In this document: positions 16,659 through 23,656 of the stretch, piece after piece | Layout of the letters: each line of letters opens with the position of its first letter | How positions within the stretch are numbered: position 1 is the first letter of the stretch | DNA from: Planctomycetota bacterium | GTDB taxonomy: Bacteria; Planctomycetota; Phycisphaerae; UBA1845 | Length of the DNA: 41,627 nucleotides | Reading direction: 5' to 3' | NCBI GenBank assembly: GCA_016860685.1 | Contig: BOJX01000015.1 | Span: 1-41,627 of the forward strand | Notes under the pieces: generated by a model | What the model was told of the DNA's origin: nothing | Seen by the model: only the letters and a program-made list of their open reading frames with translations | Database searches by the model: none | Made by a program: the position numbers and the translations under genes

Positions 16659-17111
16659 TCACTTCTGCTCTTGAATTTCATTTCGGTTCATCCGACTTCC
16701 GCGCCCCCCGCTGCCGGCGTTCCATGCCTCCGGAGAGATGCCATGCTTCATCAGATAGACCTGGACGATGGTCCCGGTGGTGAACACCGCCACCATTGCC
16801 CCCGTCTCCGGTTCAATCTCCGCGGTCGCCTCGCGCACTTTCACGCCGGTGATACGGTGAATCTCCTGGCGCATCGCCTCGGAGGCGCTGGCGAACAGTT
16901 CGCGATGAAACTCGCGCACCTTGGTGGCGCCACCCGGCGACTCCGCCAGCGCCTGCTCTGCCGGAGACAGCGCACCGTGCAACGTGACCACCAGCGTCCC
17001 GTCGCCCTGTACGACCGTCACCAACTTCGGAACCACTCCGGTTCGCTGGTGCTCAAAAATCGCCGCCGCCCTGGCGATCCGCTCGGCCATCGTTGAATCA
17101 GGCTTATCCAC
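16659..17111 (-). CDS. DUF2294 family protein (first copy)
   Basis: The product is 150 residues from a GTG at 17111 with AGAGGA seven bases upstream; the longer open frame to 17273 crosses a terminator and is not conserved. The DUF2294 core is plain: VPKLVTVVQGDGTLVVTLHGALSPAEQALA, the FHRELFASASEAMRQEIHRITGVKVREATAEIEPETG block split by a short turn, and FTTGTIVQVYLM near the end. The biochemical role of the family is not settled. A divergent paralogue is at 17653-18039. Upstream lies a promoter-leader-terminator arrangement that may gate its expression. Confidence 0.8.
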   Translation of the reverse strand: MDKPDSTMAERIARAAAIFEHQRTGVVPKLVTVVQGDGTLVVTLHGALSPAEQALAESPGGATKVREFHRELFASASEAMRQEIHRITGVKVREATAEIEPETGAMVAVFTTGTIVQVYLMKHGISPEAWNAGSGGRGSRMNRNEIQEQK

Positions 17112-17154
17112 GGCACGTTCCTCTTGCAGCCGGGACGATCTCGTCGCGTCATGC

Positions 17155-17204
17155 AAAAAAAAACCGACGTGGCCGCACCTTTGCAGATGCATGACCACGT
17201 CGGT
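17155..17204 (-). terminator. Intrinsic terminator upstream of DUF2294 gene
   Basis: On the minus strand ACCGACGTGG and CCACGTCGGT (positions 17195-17204 and 17163-17172) form a perfect 10-bp stem followed at once by nine T (17155-17163). It sits 44 bases before the GTG of the DUF2294 gene and 120 bases after a strong promoter, so it ends either a short RNA or an attenuated leader. Confidence 0.8.
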
Positions 17205-17325
17205 GTATCGTTGGCGAGCCGTCCGGCTAAGCCGAACTGCCGCTCCAATTGATCTCCCGACCATCTCAAACAAGACCCGCGCCGCCCGTCATGGACTTTG
17301 ACAGGCCTCACACGTCTCTGTTCAG

Positions 17326-17353
17326 ATTATACTCTTGATTGTTCAGAATGCAA
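17326..17353 (-). promoter_or_regulatory. Sigma-70-type promoter, minus strand
   Basis: On the minus strand TTGCAT (17348-17353), a 16-base spacer and a perfect TATAAT (17326-17331). Transcription would start near 17319 and run into the terminator at 17155-17204 before reaching the DUF2294 gene. Confidence 0.6.
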
Positions 17354-17533
17354 GGGTCTTTTTTCGGTCTCCTTAAAAGAGTCATCGGGGTTGCGGGAGA
17401 AGGTCTCGAAACCCGAGTTGCGTGCTTTAACCGACCCTCATCCACGGGAGTTTGAGGAGCCGGAAGCATGAGGACATCTCGCTCGGGCAGGTTCCATCCC
17501 ACGATGCATCCTCCCGTTCGCCGACGCGGCGGA

Positions 17534-17563
17534 TTGGCTTAACGGCTTGAAAGGAATTATCCT
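17534..17563 (+). promoter_or_regulatory. Weak candidate promoter for the plus-strand DUF2294 gene
   Basis: TTGGCT (17534-17539), an 18-base spacer and TATCCT (17558-17563). It is about 90 bases before the ATG at 17653. Both hexamers deviate from consensus. Confidence 0.3.
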
Positions 17564-17652
17564 CGATCTGAACCGGCAGCAGTTCTCTCCGGCCTTGCGT
17601 GCGGGCAAGTTTCAGGCCAAAATGCCCGCATAATGTTCTTGGCAACCTCCTC

Positions 17653-18039
17653 ATGAACACTCAAGGTGAAATTGAAGCCGCGGTTTGTAACGCCATTGTA
17701 GCCTTTGAGAAGGATTACATGGGCCGCGGCCCCAAGGAAGTTCGTACCTACCTCCTCGACGAACTCGTTGTGGTGCGCCTTCAGGGGGTTCTTACCGCAG
17801 CCGAACGACGACTCGTGAGCACGCTTCCCGCCGAAAAGGGACGCGACCTGCTCAAACAGGTGCGCACCCAGTTGATCGAAACCGCCCGTTCGGTTCTGGA
17901 GCCGACGATCGAAGAAATCATGGGTTTAGCGGTCGTCAGCATGCATCATGACATCAGCACGGCGACCGGGGAAGAGATCATCCTCTTCACGATGGCTGGG
18001 ACAACCCTGACGCGGGAGAAGGGCGTTCGCGCGAGCTGA
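17653..18039 (+). CDS. DUF2294 family protein (second copy)
   Basis: The product is 128 residues. The ATG at 17653 is chosen because the family starts there (GEIEAAVCNAIVAFEKDYMGRGP); there is no clear ribosome-binding site, and the open frame begins at 17599. The DUF2294 pattern continues with YLLDELVVVRLQGVLTAAER, a basic LLKQVRTQLIETAR helix, IEEIMGLAVVSMHHDIS and the closing IILFTMAG. It is divergent from the first copy and differs from it strongly, so the pair is an old duplication or two separate acquisitions. It converges on the isomerase-like gene, 29 bp from its stop. Confidence 0.8.
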   Translation: MNTQGEIEAAVCNAIVAFEKDYMGRGPKEVRTYLLDELVVVRLQGVLTAAERRLVSTLPAEKGRDLLKQVRTQLIETARSVLEPTIEEIMGLAVVSMHHDISTATGEEIILFTMAGTTLTREKGVRAS

Positions 18040-18068
18040 ACCCCGCGGATCAATGTTGCAATAACGTC

Positions 18069-19187
18069 TTAACGTTGCATCGAGGCGCTTCGGCGGATGA
18101 GATGCCGTTCCAGCCATCCTCGATGCTCGGCCGGCGCCGCGTGCGCCGCGAGGACGCCTTCGTGGTCGATCTCGTTCATCCGGTCGTTGGCCGCGCGGAT
18201 CGCGTCCATGCTGATCCGCAGCGCCGTGTCCACCGGCATGCGCTCGGGGTTGATGTCGATCCCGAAGTAACCCCGGTAACCGTACATTTTCAGCGTATAC
18301 ATCAGCGCCTCGAGCTGCTCGGGCGACACGACGCCGACGTTCAGATCCTGGTCGTAGTTGCCCAGCGGCTGGCTGTTCCAGTGCGAGTGCGCCAGCCGCC
18401 CTTCCGACAGCGGCCAACTGAAGGCGTACGCGAGGTCTTCAAAACCCATCAACACGTGCCCGACTTCCGGATTCATGCAGCAAAGCCGGTGTCCCTCGGA
18501 AAGCAGCCGCGTATTCTCCGTCGCGCGCAGCTTCGCCTCGACCATGTGACCCAGGAGCAGGCCCTCCGGCGTTGTGCCGAAGAGGATCCGCCCGCGCGGC
18601 TCATACGGCTTCGGCTCGAACGCGACGCGTACCCCCGGAACCGCATCCATCGCTTCCGCCAACCCGTCCGCGAAGCGGTCGCGCATCGCGATAAAATCCT
18701 GACCGAAGGGGTTCTCATATCCGTCGATCCCCGGCCAGACGACGGCGAAATCGGTGTCGAGCCGCCGGTTCAGACGGAACGCGGCGATCGTGCGGTCGAT
18801 TGCGGCGCGGCGCACTTTCGGATCCGGGTTGGACAGCGACCCCCACTCGAACTGCGCGTCCCAGAACAGCAGGGGAATGACCGTAATCAAGCGGATGCCC
18901 GTGTCCCGCGAGAATCGCGTCCACAGATCGAGGTTCTCCTCGTTGATTTCGTTGGGGTAGTGCGCCTCCAGCGCCGTCAGCCCGTCCCCCTTCAACCCCG
19001 CGGCGATGTCCAGCCGCTGCTCGAGGGTCAGATCCGGCTGATACTTCGCGTGAAACCGGGAGTTCGGCGGCGAGAAGAACCAGATCCCGGCGGAGAACTT
19101 CAGATCCAGATTGAACGCCTTCAGATGCGCCAGCGTCTGCTCCGGCGTGCGCCGGACGGCCTGCGGACGAAGATCCTGTAGCGGCAT
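18069..19187 (-). CDS. Xylose-isomerase-like TIM-barrel sugar isomerase
   Basis: The 372-residue protein follows XylA along its length: KFSAGIWFF at the first strand, His76 where XylA has its catalytic His, VVWPGIDGYE, FEPKPYEPRG with metal ligand Glu191 and Lys193, MNPEVGH with Glu241 and His244, YDQDLNVG with Asp279 and Asp281, and Asp311. One metal ligand differs: the XylA motif HIDLNGQ reads HSHWNSQ here, with His269 in place of Asp. The ATG has GGAG eight bases upstream. The likely activity is aldose-ketose isomerisation of an unknown sugar. The 3' end of the gene is duplicated at 14887-15043. Confidence 0.85.
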   Translation of the reverse strand: MPLQDLRPQAVRRTPEQTLAHLKAFNLDLKFSAGIWFFSPPNSRFHAKYQPDLTLEQRLDIAAGLKGDGLTALEAHYPNEINEENLDLWTRFSRDTGIRLITVIPLLFWDAQFEWGSLSNPDPKVRRAAIDRTIAAFRLNRRLDTDFAVVWPGIDGYENPFGQDFIAMRDRFADGLAEAMDAVPGVRVAFEPKPYEPRGRILFGTTPEGLLLGHMVEAKLRATENTRLLSEGHRLCCMNPEVGHVLMGFEDLAYAFSWPLSEGRLAHSHWNSQPLGNYDQDLNVGVVSPEQLEALMYTLKMYGYRGYFGIDINPERMPVDTALRISMDAIRAANDRMNEIDHEGVLAAHAAPAEHRGWLERHLIRRSASMQR

Positions 19188-19584
19188 TGCCGATGCTCCC
19201 AGCCCCGGACCGCGTGAACGAGCCTCGACGGGTCGCTCTCGCGTCGAGGAACGTCACCCATCTACGTTTCATGGTGACCCGGCGCGCGGCAACGGTCAAC
19301 CGCCGCTCTCCAACACCGCTCCCGGATCTGAACAGAATCGCAAAAAGGGAACCCGCCTCATGCGCCCTCGGAGCAGAGAGAGGGGGGCAAAGGGCCTTCC
19401 AGATGCCGAAGCTTCTGGCAACGATCCGCACCAGGTGTCCGTTGCAGCGGGCCGGGAGGGCCGTGCTTCCGGGCAAAGACAAGCAGTCGGCGCGACATCC
19501 GGGGCATGATGAGCAGACGACGTAATGAGCGAGAAACAGGGCGAACCACCGGGAAAAACCCGTGTTTTTCGGCTGAAAACGGGA
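19188..19584. other. Intergenic region before the isomerase-like gene
   Basis: About 400 bp between tRNA-Lys and the isomerase-like gene, both on the minus strand. No credible gene, repeat or clear promoter is visible; the open frames on either strand are Arg/Pro-rich. Confidence 0.45.
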
Positions 19585-19657
19585 TGAGGGCGCTGGGACT
19601 CGAACCCAGGACCACCTGCTTAAAAGGCAGGTGCTCTGCCGACTGAGCTACGCCCTC
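19585..19657 (-). tRNA. tRNA-Lys (anticodon UUU)
   Basis: The minus strand folds as a full cloverleaf: acceptor GAGGGCG with CGCCCTC plus discriminator A, D-arm GCTC/GAGC, anticodon stem CCTGC/GCAGG with loop CTTTTAA (anticodon TTT), and T-arm CTGGG TTCGAGT CCCAG. CCA is not encoded. Confidence 0.95.
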
Positions 19658-19721
19658 GCTTGCGACGGGTCTGATGCGGTCGCCGCGACCCGCGTCAGCC
19701 AGTATCCGAATGCTCGCTGCC

Positions 19722-19835
19722 GGAGTCAATTCACGCAGGCGCCGTCAAATCACGCGAGCGGCATCAAATCACGCGAGCGGCATCAAATCACGCGAGCGGC
19801 GTCGATTCACGCGGGCGGAGCCGATTTATGCGGCC
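19722..19835. repeat. 19-20-bp tandem repeat, five clear units
   Basis: Units begin at 19722, 19741, 19761, 19780 and 19799, with a decayed sixth at 19818. The consensus is GCRTCAAATCACGCGAGCG; units three and four are identical. It lies between the mqnE 3' end and tRNA-Lys. There are no unique spacers, so this is not a CRISPR array. Confidence 0.75.
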
Positions 19836-19895
19836 TCTGTTGATTTGCGCGACCCCCGTTACGTCATGCGCCGGGATCAAATCCCGTGGGCATCG

Positions 19896-21212
19896 TTACT
19901 CGGGCAGCCCCAGCGGTACGAAGGCGCTTTCCAGGGGAGGAGTCGTTTCAGCGGCTGCCGAACGGGTGGGATCGAAGGGGACTTCCCACGGTTCGCCCTC
20001 GACGCGCCAGGACCGGGCGTCGCGCAGGACACGGCGGTAGAGCGTGTCGCGCTCGACGGGGGTGAAGCCCGCTTCGATGATGAGGCGCTTGAGGCGGTCG
20101 ACGGTGAGTTCCTGATGCGTGGATCCCGCGCCTTCGCGTTTTGTGATGTCGTAATACACGACCGTGCCGTCGATGTCGTCCACGCCCCAGTTCAGCGCGA
20201 CCTGGGCGAGCTTCGGCGACTGCATGATCCAGAAGGCTTTGATGTGGGGGATGTTGTCGCACACGATGCGGCTGATCGCGAGCGTCTTGAGATCCTCCAG
20301 GCCTGTCGGACCGGGCAGATGCGCGAGCTGACTGCCTTCGGGAATGAAGGACAGGGGGATGACGCAGTTGAAGTGCGCGGGGCGGTTTTTCAGGCTCTCC
20401 GCCTGATGAGCGCGGAGCTTCATCAGGTGGGTGATGCGTTCGGCTCGCGTCTCGACGTGGCCGTAAAGCATCGTGGCGTTGGTGAAGATGCCGAGTTCGT
20501 GGGCGGTGCGATGGACGTCGAACCACTCCGCCTCGCCAACCTTGGTTTTGAACGTTTCGTGATGCACGCGGTCGTCGAAGATTTCGGCGCCGCCGCCCGG
20601 CAGGGACTGAAGACCGGCCTCACGCAGCTTCGTCAGCACTTCGGCAATCGACAACCGCGGGCGGCTGATGCGCGTGAAGTGGATGATTTCGATGGCGGTG
20701 AAGGCTTTGACGTGCAGATGCGGGCAGGCCTCGCGGATGCCGCTGCACAAGTCGAGGTAGTAGTCGAAGGGGAGCTTCGGGTGCAGTCCGCCGACGATGT
20801 GGACTTCAGTCGCGCCGGCGGCGTAGGCGAAGCGGGCGCGGTCGACGACTTCCGCGACGGAAAGCTCGTACCCGGCAGGGGCGTCCGTCCAAGGCGCCGC
20901 GGAAAGGGCTTCATCGCTCGGAGACGAACTCTCACCGCGGAGCATCGAGGCGCCCGGGGAGGGTTTCTTCGGGTAGGGCCGGAAGAAGGAGCAGAACTTA
21001 CAGCTTAAGACGCAGTAGTTTGTGTAATTGATGTGGCGGTTGATGTTGTAGAAAGCGGCGGATCCGTGGAGACGCCGACGGACGCCGTCCGCGAGTTCGC
21101 CCAGGGAGTGAATGTCGTTGGACTCGTAAAGGCGCAGCGCGGCGTCGGGATCGATCGACGGTCTGGCGTCGGTCGCCTTCAGCGGGTCATTCATCGCAGC
21201 CGTAGCGCTCAC
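19896..21212 (-). CDS. mqnE: Aminofutalosine synthase (radical SAM)
   Basis: MqnE joins enolpyruvyl-benzoate with S-adenosylmethionine to aminofutalosine, an early step of the futalosine menaquinone pathway. The radical-SAM cluster motif is C67-x3-C71-x2-C74 in NYCVLSCKFCSF, followed by VHIVGGLHPKLPFDYY and LPGGGAEIF as in MqnE/MqnC enzymes. A GTG at 21212 is supported by AAGGGG eight bases upstream. At 438 residues it is longer than usual because of a Ser/Pro-rich insert (about 80-115) just after the cluster motif. A menaquinone-dependent respiration fits glpD and the cytochrome genes. Confidence 0.93.
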   Translation of the reverse strand: MSATAAMNDPLKATDARPSIDPDAALRLYESNDIHSLGELADGVRRRLHGSAAFYNINRHINYTNYCVLSCKFCSFFRPYPKKPSPGASMLRGESSSPSDEALSAAPWTDAPAGYELSVAEVVDRARFAYAAGATEVHIVGGLHPKLPFDYYLDLCSGIREACPHLHVKAFTAIEIIHFTRISRPRLSIAEVLTKLREAGLQSLPGGGAEIFDDRVHHETFKTKVGEAEWFDVHRTAHELGIFTNATMLYGHVETRAERITHLMKLRAHQAESLKNRPAHFNCVIPLSFIPEGSQLAHLPGPTGLEDLKTLAISRIVCDNIPHIKAFWIMQSPKLAQVALNWGVDDIDGTVVYYDITKREGAGSTHQELTVDRLKRLIIEAGFTPVERDTLYRRVLRDARSWRVEGEPWEVPFDPTRSAAAETTPPLESAFVPLGLPE

Positions 21213-21260
21213 GTCGAACCCCTTCTCTCAATCTCGCGTCGTGAAACCGGACCGGCCGGC

Positions 21261-21300
21261 GTCGGCCTTCGCCGAGGCGGGTCGGCCTTCGCCGAGGCGG
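21261..21300. repeat. 20-bp perfect tandem duplication
   Basis: The 20-bp unit GTCGGCCTTCGCCGAGGCGG occurs twice in direct succession (21261-21280, 21281-21300), about 50 bp upstream of the mqnE start. Confidence 0.8.
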
Positions 21301-21457
21301 AAGGTGCGAGTATAACGCCTGAAACCGCGACGTACCAAAGTTGGGCGGCGCGCCGGAACGTCGGGGGTGCGAACGTCAGCATCGTGCTTCGCGGCGGCGG
21401 CGCCGGATGACGACCGGCGGCCGGCGACGCGGGGTTGCGGGGACGGGCGGATTGAAC

Positions 21458-21832
21458 ATGTACCGAGTACGCATCGAAGACGGGTTCTGCGCGACGCATC
21501 AGGTGAGGCTTCCGGACGGGAGCGTGGAGGCGCTTCACGGGCATGACTGGAGGGTGTCGGTGGAGTGCGCGGCGCCGGCGCTGGATGCGTGCGGGATGGT
21601 GGTGGACTTTCAGGAGCTTCAGCGGGTGCTGCGCGGGTTGCTTTCGGGACTGGAGCATCGGCGTCTGAATGACCTGGCGTGCTTCGCGGGGCGCTTCCCG
21701 ACGGCGGAGGTGGTGGCGGAGTGGATTTTGTCGGGCGTAAGATCGGCAGGGGTACGATCGGCGGTCCGCGTGGAGGTGACGGAGGCGCCCGGGTGTCGGG
21801 CGTCGTATGAATGCCCGCTCGGGGGCGCATGA
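21458..21832 (+). CDS. PTPS-III-type 6-pyruvoyltetrahydropterin synthase homologue (predicted FolB replacement)
   Basis: The product is 124 residues from an ATG at 21458; no strong ribosome-binding site is seen. It has the PTPS zinc ligands His14, His27 and His29 (LHGH), the Glu66-His67 pair and Glu109. The catalytic Cys of QueD is missing. Instead Glu24 stands three residues before the HGH motif, giving ExxHGH. That motif marks PTPS-III enzymes, which split dihydroneopterin to hydroxymethyl-dihydropterin for folate in bacteria lacking FolB. The folate role here is inferred from the motif only. The QueD paralogue at 7984-8406 keeps CxxxHGH. Confidence 0.8.
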   Translation: MYRVRIEDGFCATHQVRLPDGSVEALHGHDWRVSVECAAPALDACGMVVDFQELQRVLRGLLSGLEHRRLNDLACFAGRFPTAEVVAEWILSGVRSAGVRSAVRVEVTEAPGCRASYECPLGGA

Positions 21833-21920
21833 CCGTCCGGCAGAAGTCGTCCGGGGCAAAACGACGATGAACGTTGCAGGATTGCAGCGGCGAGGCGCGA
21901 ACGCGGCGACGTGTGCGTTT

Positions 21921-21949
21921 TTGACCCCCTAAAGTGTGAAAGATAAAAT
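21921..21949 (+). promoter_or_regulatory. Sigma-70-type promoter for mcsA-mcsB
   Basis: TTGACC (21921-21926), a 17-base spacer, TAAAAT (21944-21949). It is the best promoter match near mcsA and lies 65 bp before its start. I see no CtsR-type direct heptamer repeat or CIRCE hairpin around it. Confidence 0.7.
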
Positions 21950-22013
21950 CGGGCGGCGACGAAGGGTGAGGGTTTGATCCCCCCACGTCGCGCGGTTTGC
22001 GAGTGCGAGTGCG

Positions 22014-22508
22014 ATGGCGATTCCCTGCCAGGCGTGTGAGAAGAACTCGGCGTGCGTCCACCTGACCGACATCCGTCCGTCCGGAGAGGCCGTCGAGCGC
22101 CATCTTTGCGAGTCCTGCGCGATGAAGGAGGGCGTCGCGGTTAAGCCGCACACGATGTCGGCGACGGTCCTGGAGGAATTCATCAAGCAGGGGCTGGGTC
22201 TGAAATCCCTGGCAGAGCGTGTCTGTCCGCAATGCGGCGCGTCGTTCAAGGATTTTCACGAGCAGGGGTTGCTCGGCTGTCCCTACGATTACACGGCGTT
22301 CGCGGACCTGCTCAAACCGATCATCGAGAAAGCGCAGGAAGGCGCGGCGCGTCACACGGGCAAGACCCCGGGACCGTCCGACGAAAACGCCCGGCGACAG
22401 GCGACGTTGTCCCGCCTTCAGCGGTCGCTGAAGCAGGCGGTCGAGGCGGAGCAGTATGAGGCCGCGGCGCGGCTGCGGGACGAGATTCGGACGCTCGAAG
22501 AACGATGA
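22014..22508 (+). CDS. mcsA: McsA-like zinc-binding activator of arginine kinase, UVR motif
   Basis: The product is 164 residues. Four paired-Cys sites are visible: CQAC (5-8), CESC near 32-35, CPQC near 71-74, and a later CPYD site. The end is a UvrB/UvrC coiled-coil motif (LKQAVEAEQYEAAARLRDEI). This is the McsA layout, the zinc protein that activates McsB. The gene overlaps mcsB by four bases (ATGA), which indicates coupled translation. The overlap supports assignment as a true McsA rather than a stray UVR protein. No ctsR or clpC is present in the window. Confidence 0.9.
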   Translation: MAIPCQACEKNSACVHLTDIRPSGEAVERHLCESCAMKEGVAVKPHTMSATVLEEFIKQGLGLKSLAERVCPQCGASFKDFHEQGLLGCPYDYTAFADLLKPIIEKAQEGAARHTGKTPGPSDENARRQATLSRLQRSLKQAVEAEQYEAAARLRDEIRTLEER

Positions 22509-23563
22509 CGATCGACGATCTGATGCTGCAGCGGGGGGAGTGGCTTCAGGGCACCGGACCGATGTCCGACGTCGTGATCTCCTCGCGCATTCGTCTGGCG
22601 CGGAACCTGGCGAACTATCCCTTCCGCAACCGGGCCGGAGAGTCGGACCTTGCTGAGATTCTGCGGACGGTTTCGGAAGCGGCGCTGTCCTGCCGATCGT
22701 GCAAGGACGCGACTGCGCTGGATCTCGATCCGGCGGATCCGCTGGATCGCCAGGTGCTCGTCGAACGTCACCTGATCAGCCGGCAGCTCGCGGACGCGCC
22801 GGGTCCGCGCGGGGTGGTGGTGACGCGCGGGGAAACGCTGGCGGTGATGATCAACGAGGAAGACCACGTCCGCCTTCAGGCGTTGCGCAGCGGGCTGCAA
22901 ATCATGACGCTGTGGGGGGAGATCAACGCCCTCGATGACGAGTTAGCCGAGCGGGTCGAATTTGCCTTTGACGGGCAGCTGGGCTACCTGACCGCGTGTC
23001 CGACCAACCTGGGCACGGGCATCCGGGTGTCGGTCATGCTGCACCTTCCCGCCCTGAAGCTGACGAACGAGATCGTCCGCGTCGCCCGCGCGGCGGAAGA
23101 GCTTCGGCTGGCGATCCGGGGGTTGTACGGCGAGGGGACGGACGCGGTCGGGGATTTTTACCAGATATCGAATCAGACGACGCTCGGGAAGTCCGAGGAG
23201 GAGATCATTGAGGAATTCGGCGAAAGCATCATCCCGCGCGTCGTCGAATATGAGCGCGCCGCGCGGCAGGCGTTGATCGAGAAGCGCCCGGTCCAGCTTG
23301 ACGATCGGATCTGGCGGGCGTTCGGCAACCTTCGCACGGCGCGAATCATCAGCAGTGAGGAGACGCTCCTGCACCTGTCGCACCTGCGGTTGGGCATCGC
23401 CACCGGACGCTTCCCGAAGATGGACGTCAAAGAGCTGAACGACCTCATCATGCCGACGCAGCCGGCGCATCTTCAGAAACGGACCGGGCGAACGATGTCC
23501 GGGGAGGAGCGCGGGGCGCTTCGTGCGGCGTTTCTGCGGGAGCGGCTGCACCACCTGAACTGA
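22505..23563 (+). CDS. mcsB: Protein arginine kinase McsB
   Basis: McsB phosphorylates arginine residues of damaged or misfolded proteins, marking them for ClpCP. The 352-residue protein has the phosphagen-kinase core: VVISSRIRLARNL, VTRGETLAVMINEEDHVRLQ, LTACPTNLGTGIRVSVMLHLPAL for nucleotide binding, and the C-terminal DDRIWRAFGNLRTARIISSEE segment of the phosphoarginine pocket. Length matches the family. It is translated with mcsA. Arginine phosphorylation is best known from Firmicutes, so its presence with mcsA in a planctomycete-like genome is of note. Confidence 0.95.
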   Translation: MTIDDLMLQRGEWLQGTGPMSDVVISSRIRLARNLANYPFRNRAGESDLAEILRTVSEAALSCRSCKDATALDLDPADPLDRQVLVERHLISRQLADAPGPRGVVVTRGETLAVMINEEDHVRLQALRSGLQIMTLWGEINALDDELAERVEFAFDGQLGYLTACPTNLGTGIRVSVMLHLPALKLTNEIVRVARAAEELRLAIRGLYGEGTDAVGDFYQISNQTTLGKSEEEIIEEFGESIIPRVVEYERAARQALIEKRPVQLDDRIWRAFGNLRTARIISSEETLLHLSHLRLGIATGRFPKMDVKELNDLIMPTQPAHLQKRTGRTMSGEERGALRAAFLRERLHHLN

Positions 23564-23590
23564 TTCGCCGCCGCGGACCCCGCCTCTCGG

Positions 23591-23632
23591 GAAAAGACCA
23601 CGATCGCGCGCCATCAGGCAACGCGACCGTGG
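23591..23632 (-). terminator. Terminator between convergent mcsB and pseudopilin genes
   Basis: CCACGATCGCG (23598-23608) pairs with CGCGACCGTGG (23622-23632) with one mismatch. On the minus strand the stem is followed by TCTTTTCC, so it best serves the pseudopilin gene, but it could stop both. Confidence 0.65.
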
Positions 23633-23656
23633 CATCACCGGGGTGAGGCGGGACCC

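Larger units (their letters stand above)
17112..17652. other. Regulatory region between two divergent DUF2294 genes
   Basis: This 541-bp gap has no convincing gene; short minus-strand frames at 17308-17502 and 17427-17660 lack family features. It holds a minus-strand promoter (17326-17353), a terminator (17155-17204), a weak plus-strand promoter (17534-17563) and a GCGGGCA/TGCCCGC hairpin (17601-17629) just before the plus-strand start. Confidence 0.6.

Noticed and set aside
17308-17660. Two short minus-strand frames as small genes.
   Set aside because: They overlap a strong promoter and lack conserved sequence or ribosome-binding sites.
14887-18249. Integrative element or prophage with its own integrase.
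   Set aside because: The direct repeat is real, but no integrase, transposase or phage gene lies between the copies, so only an island of unknown mechanism is claimed.
19722-19835. Possible CRISPR array.
   Set aside because: Repeats are directly adjacent without spacers and no cas gene is present.
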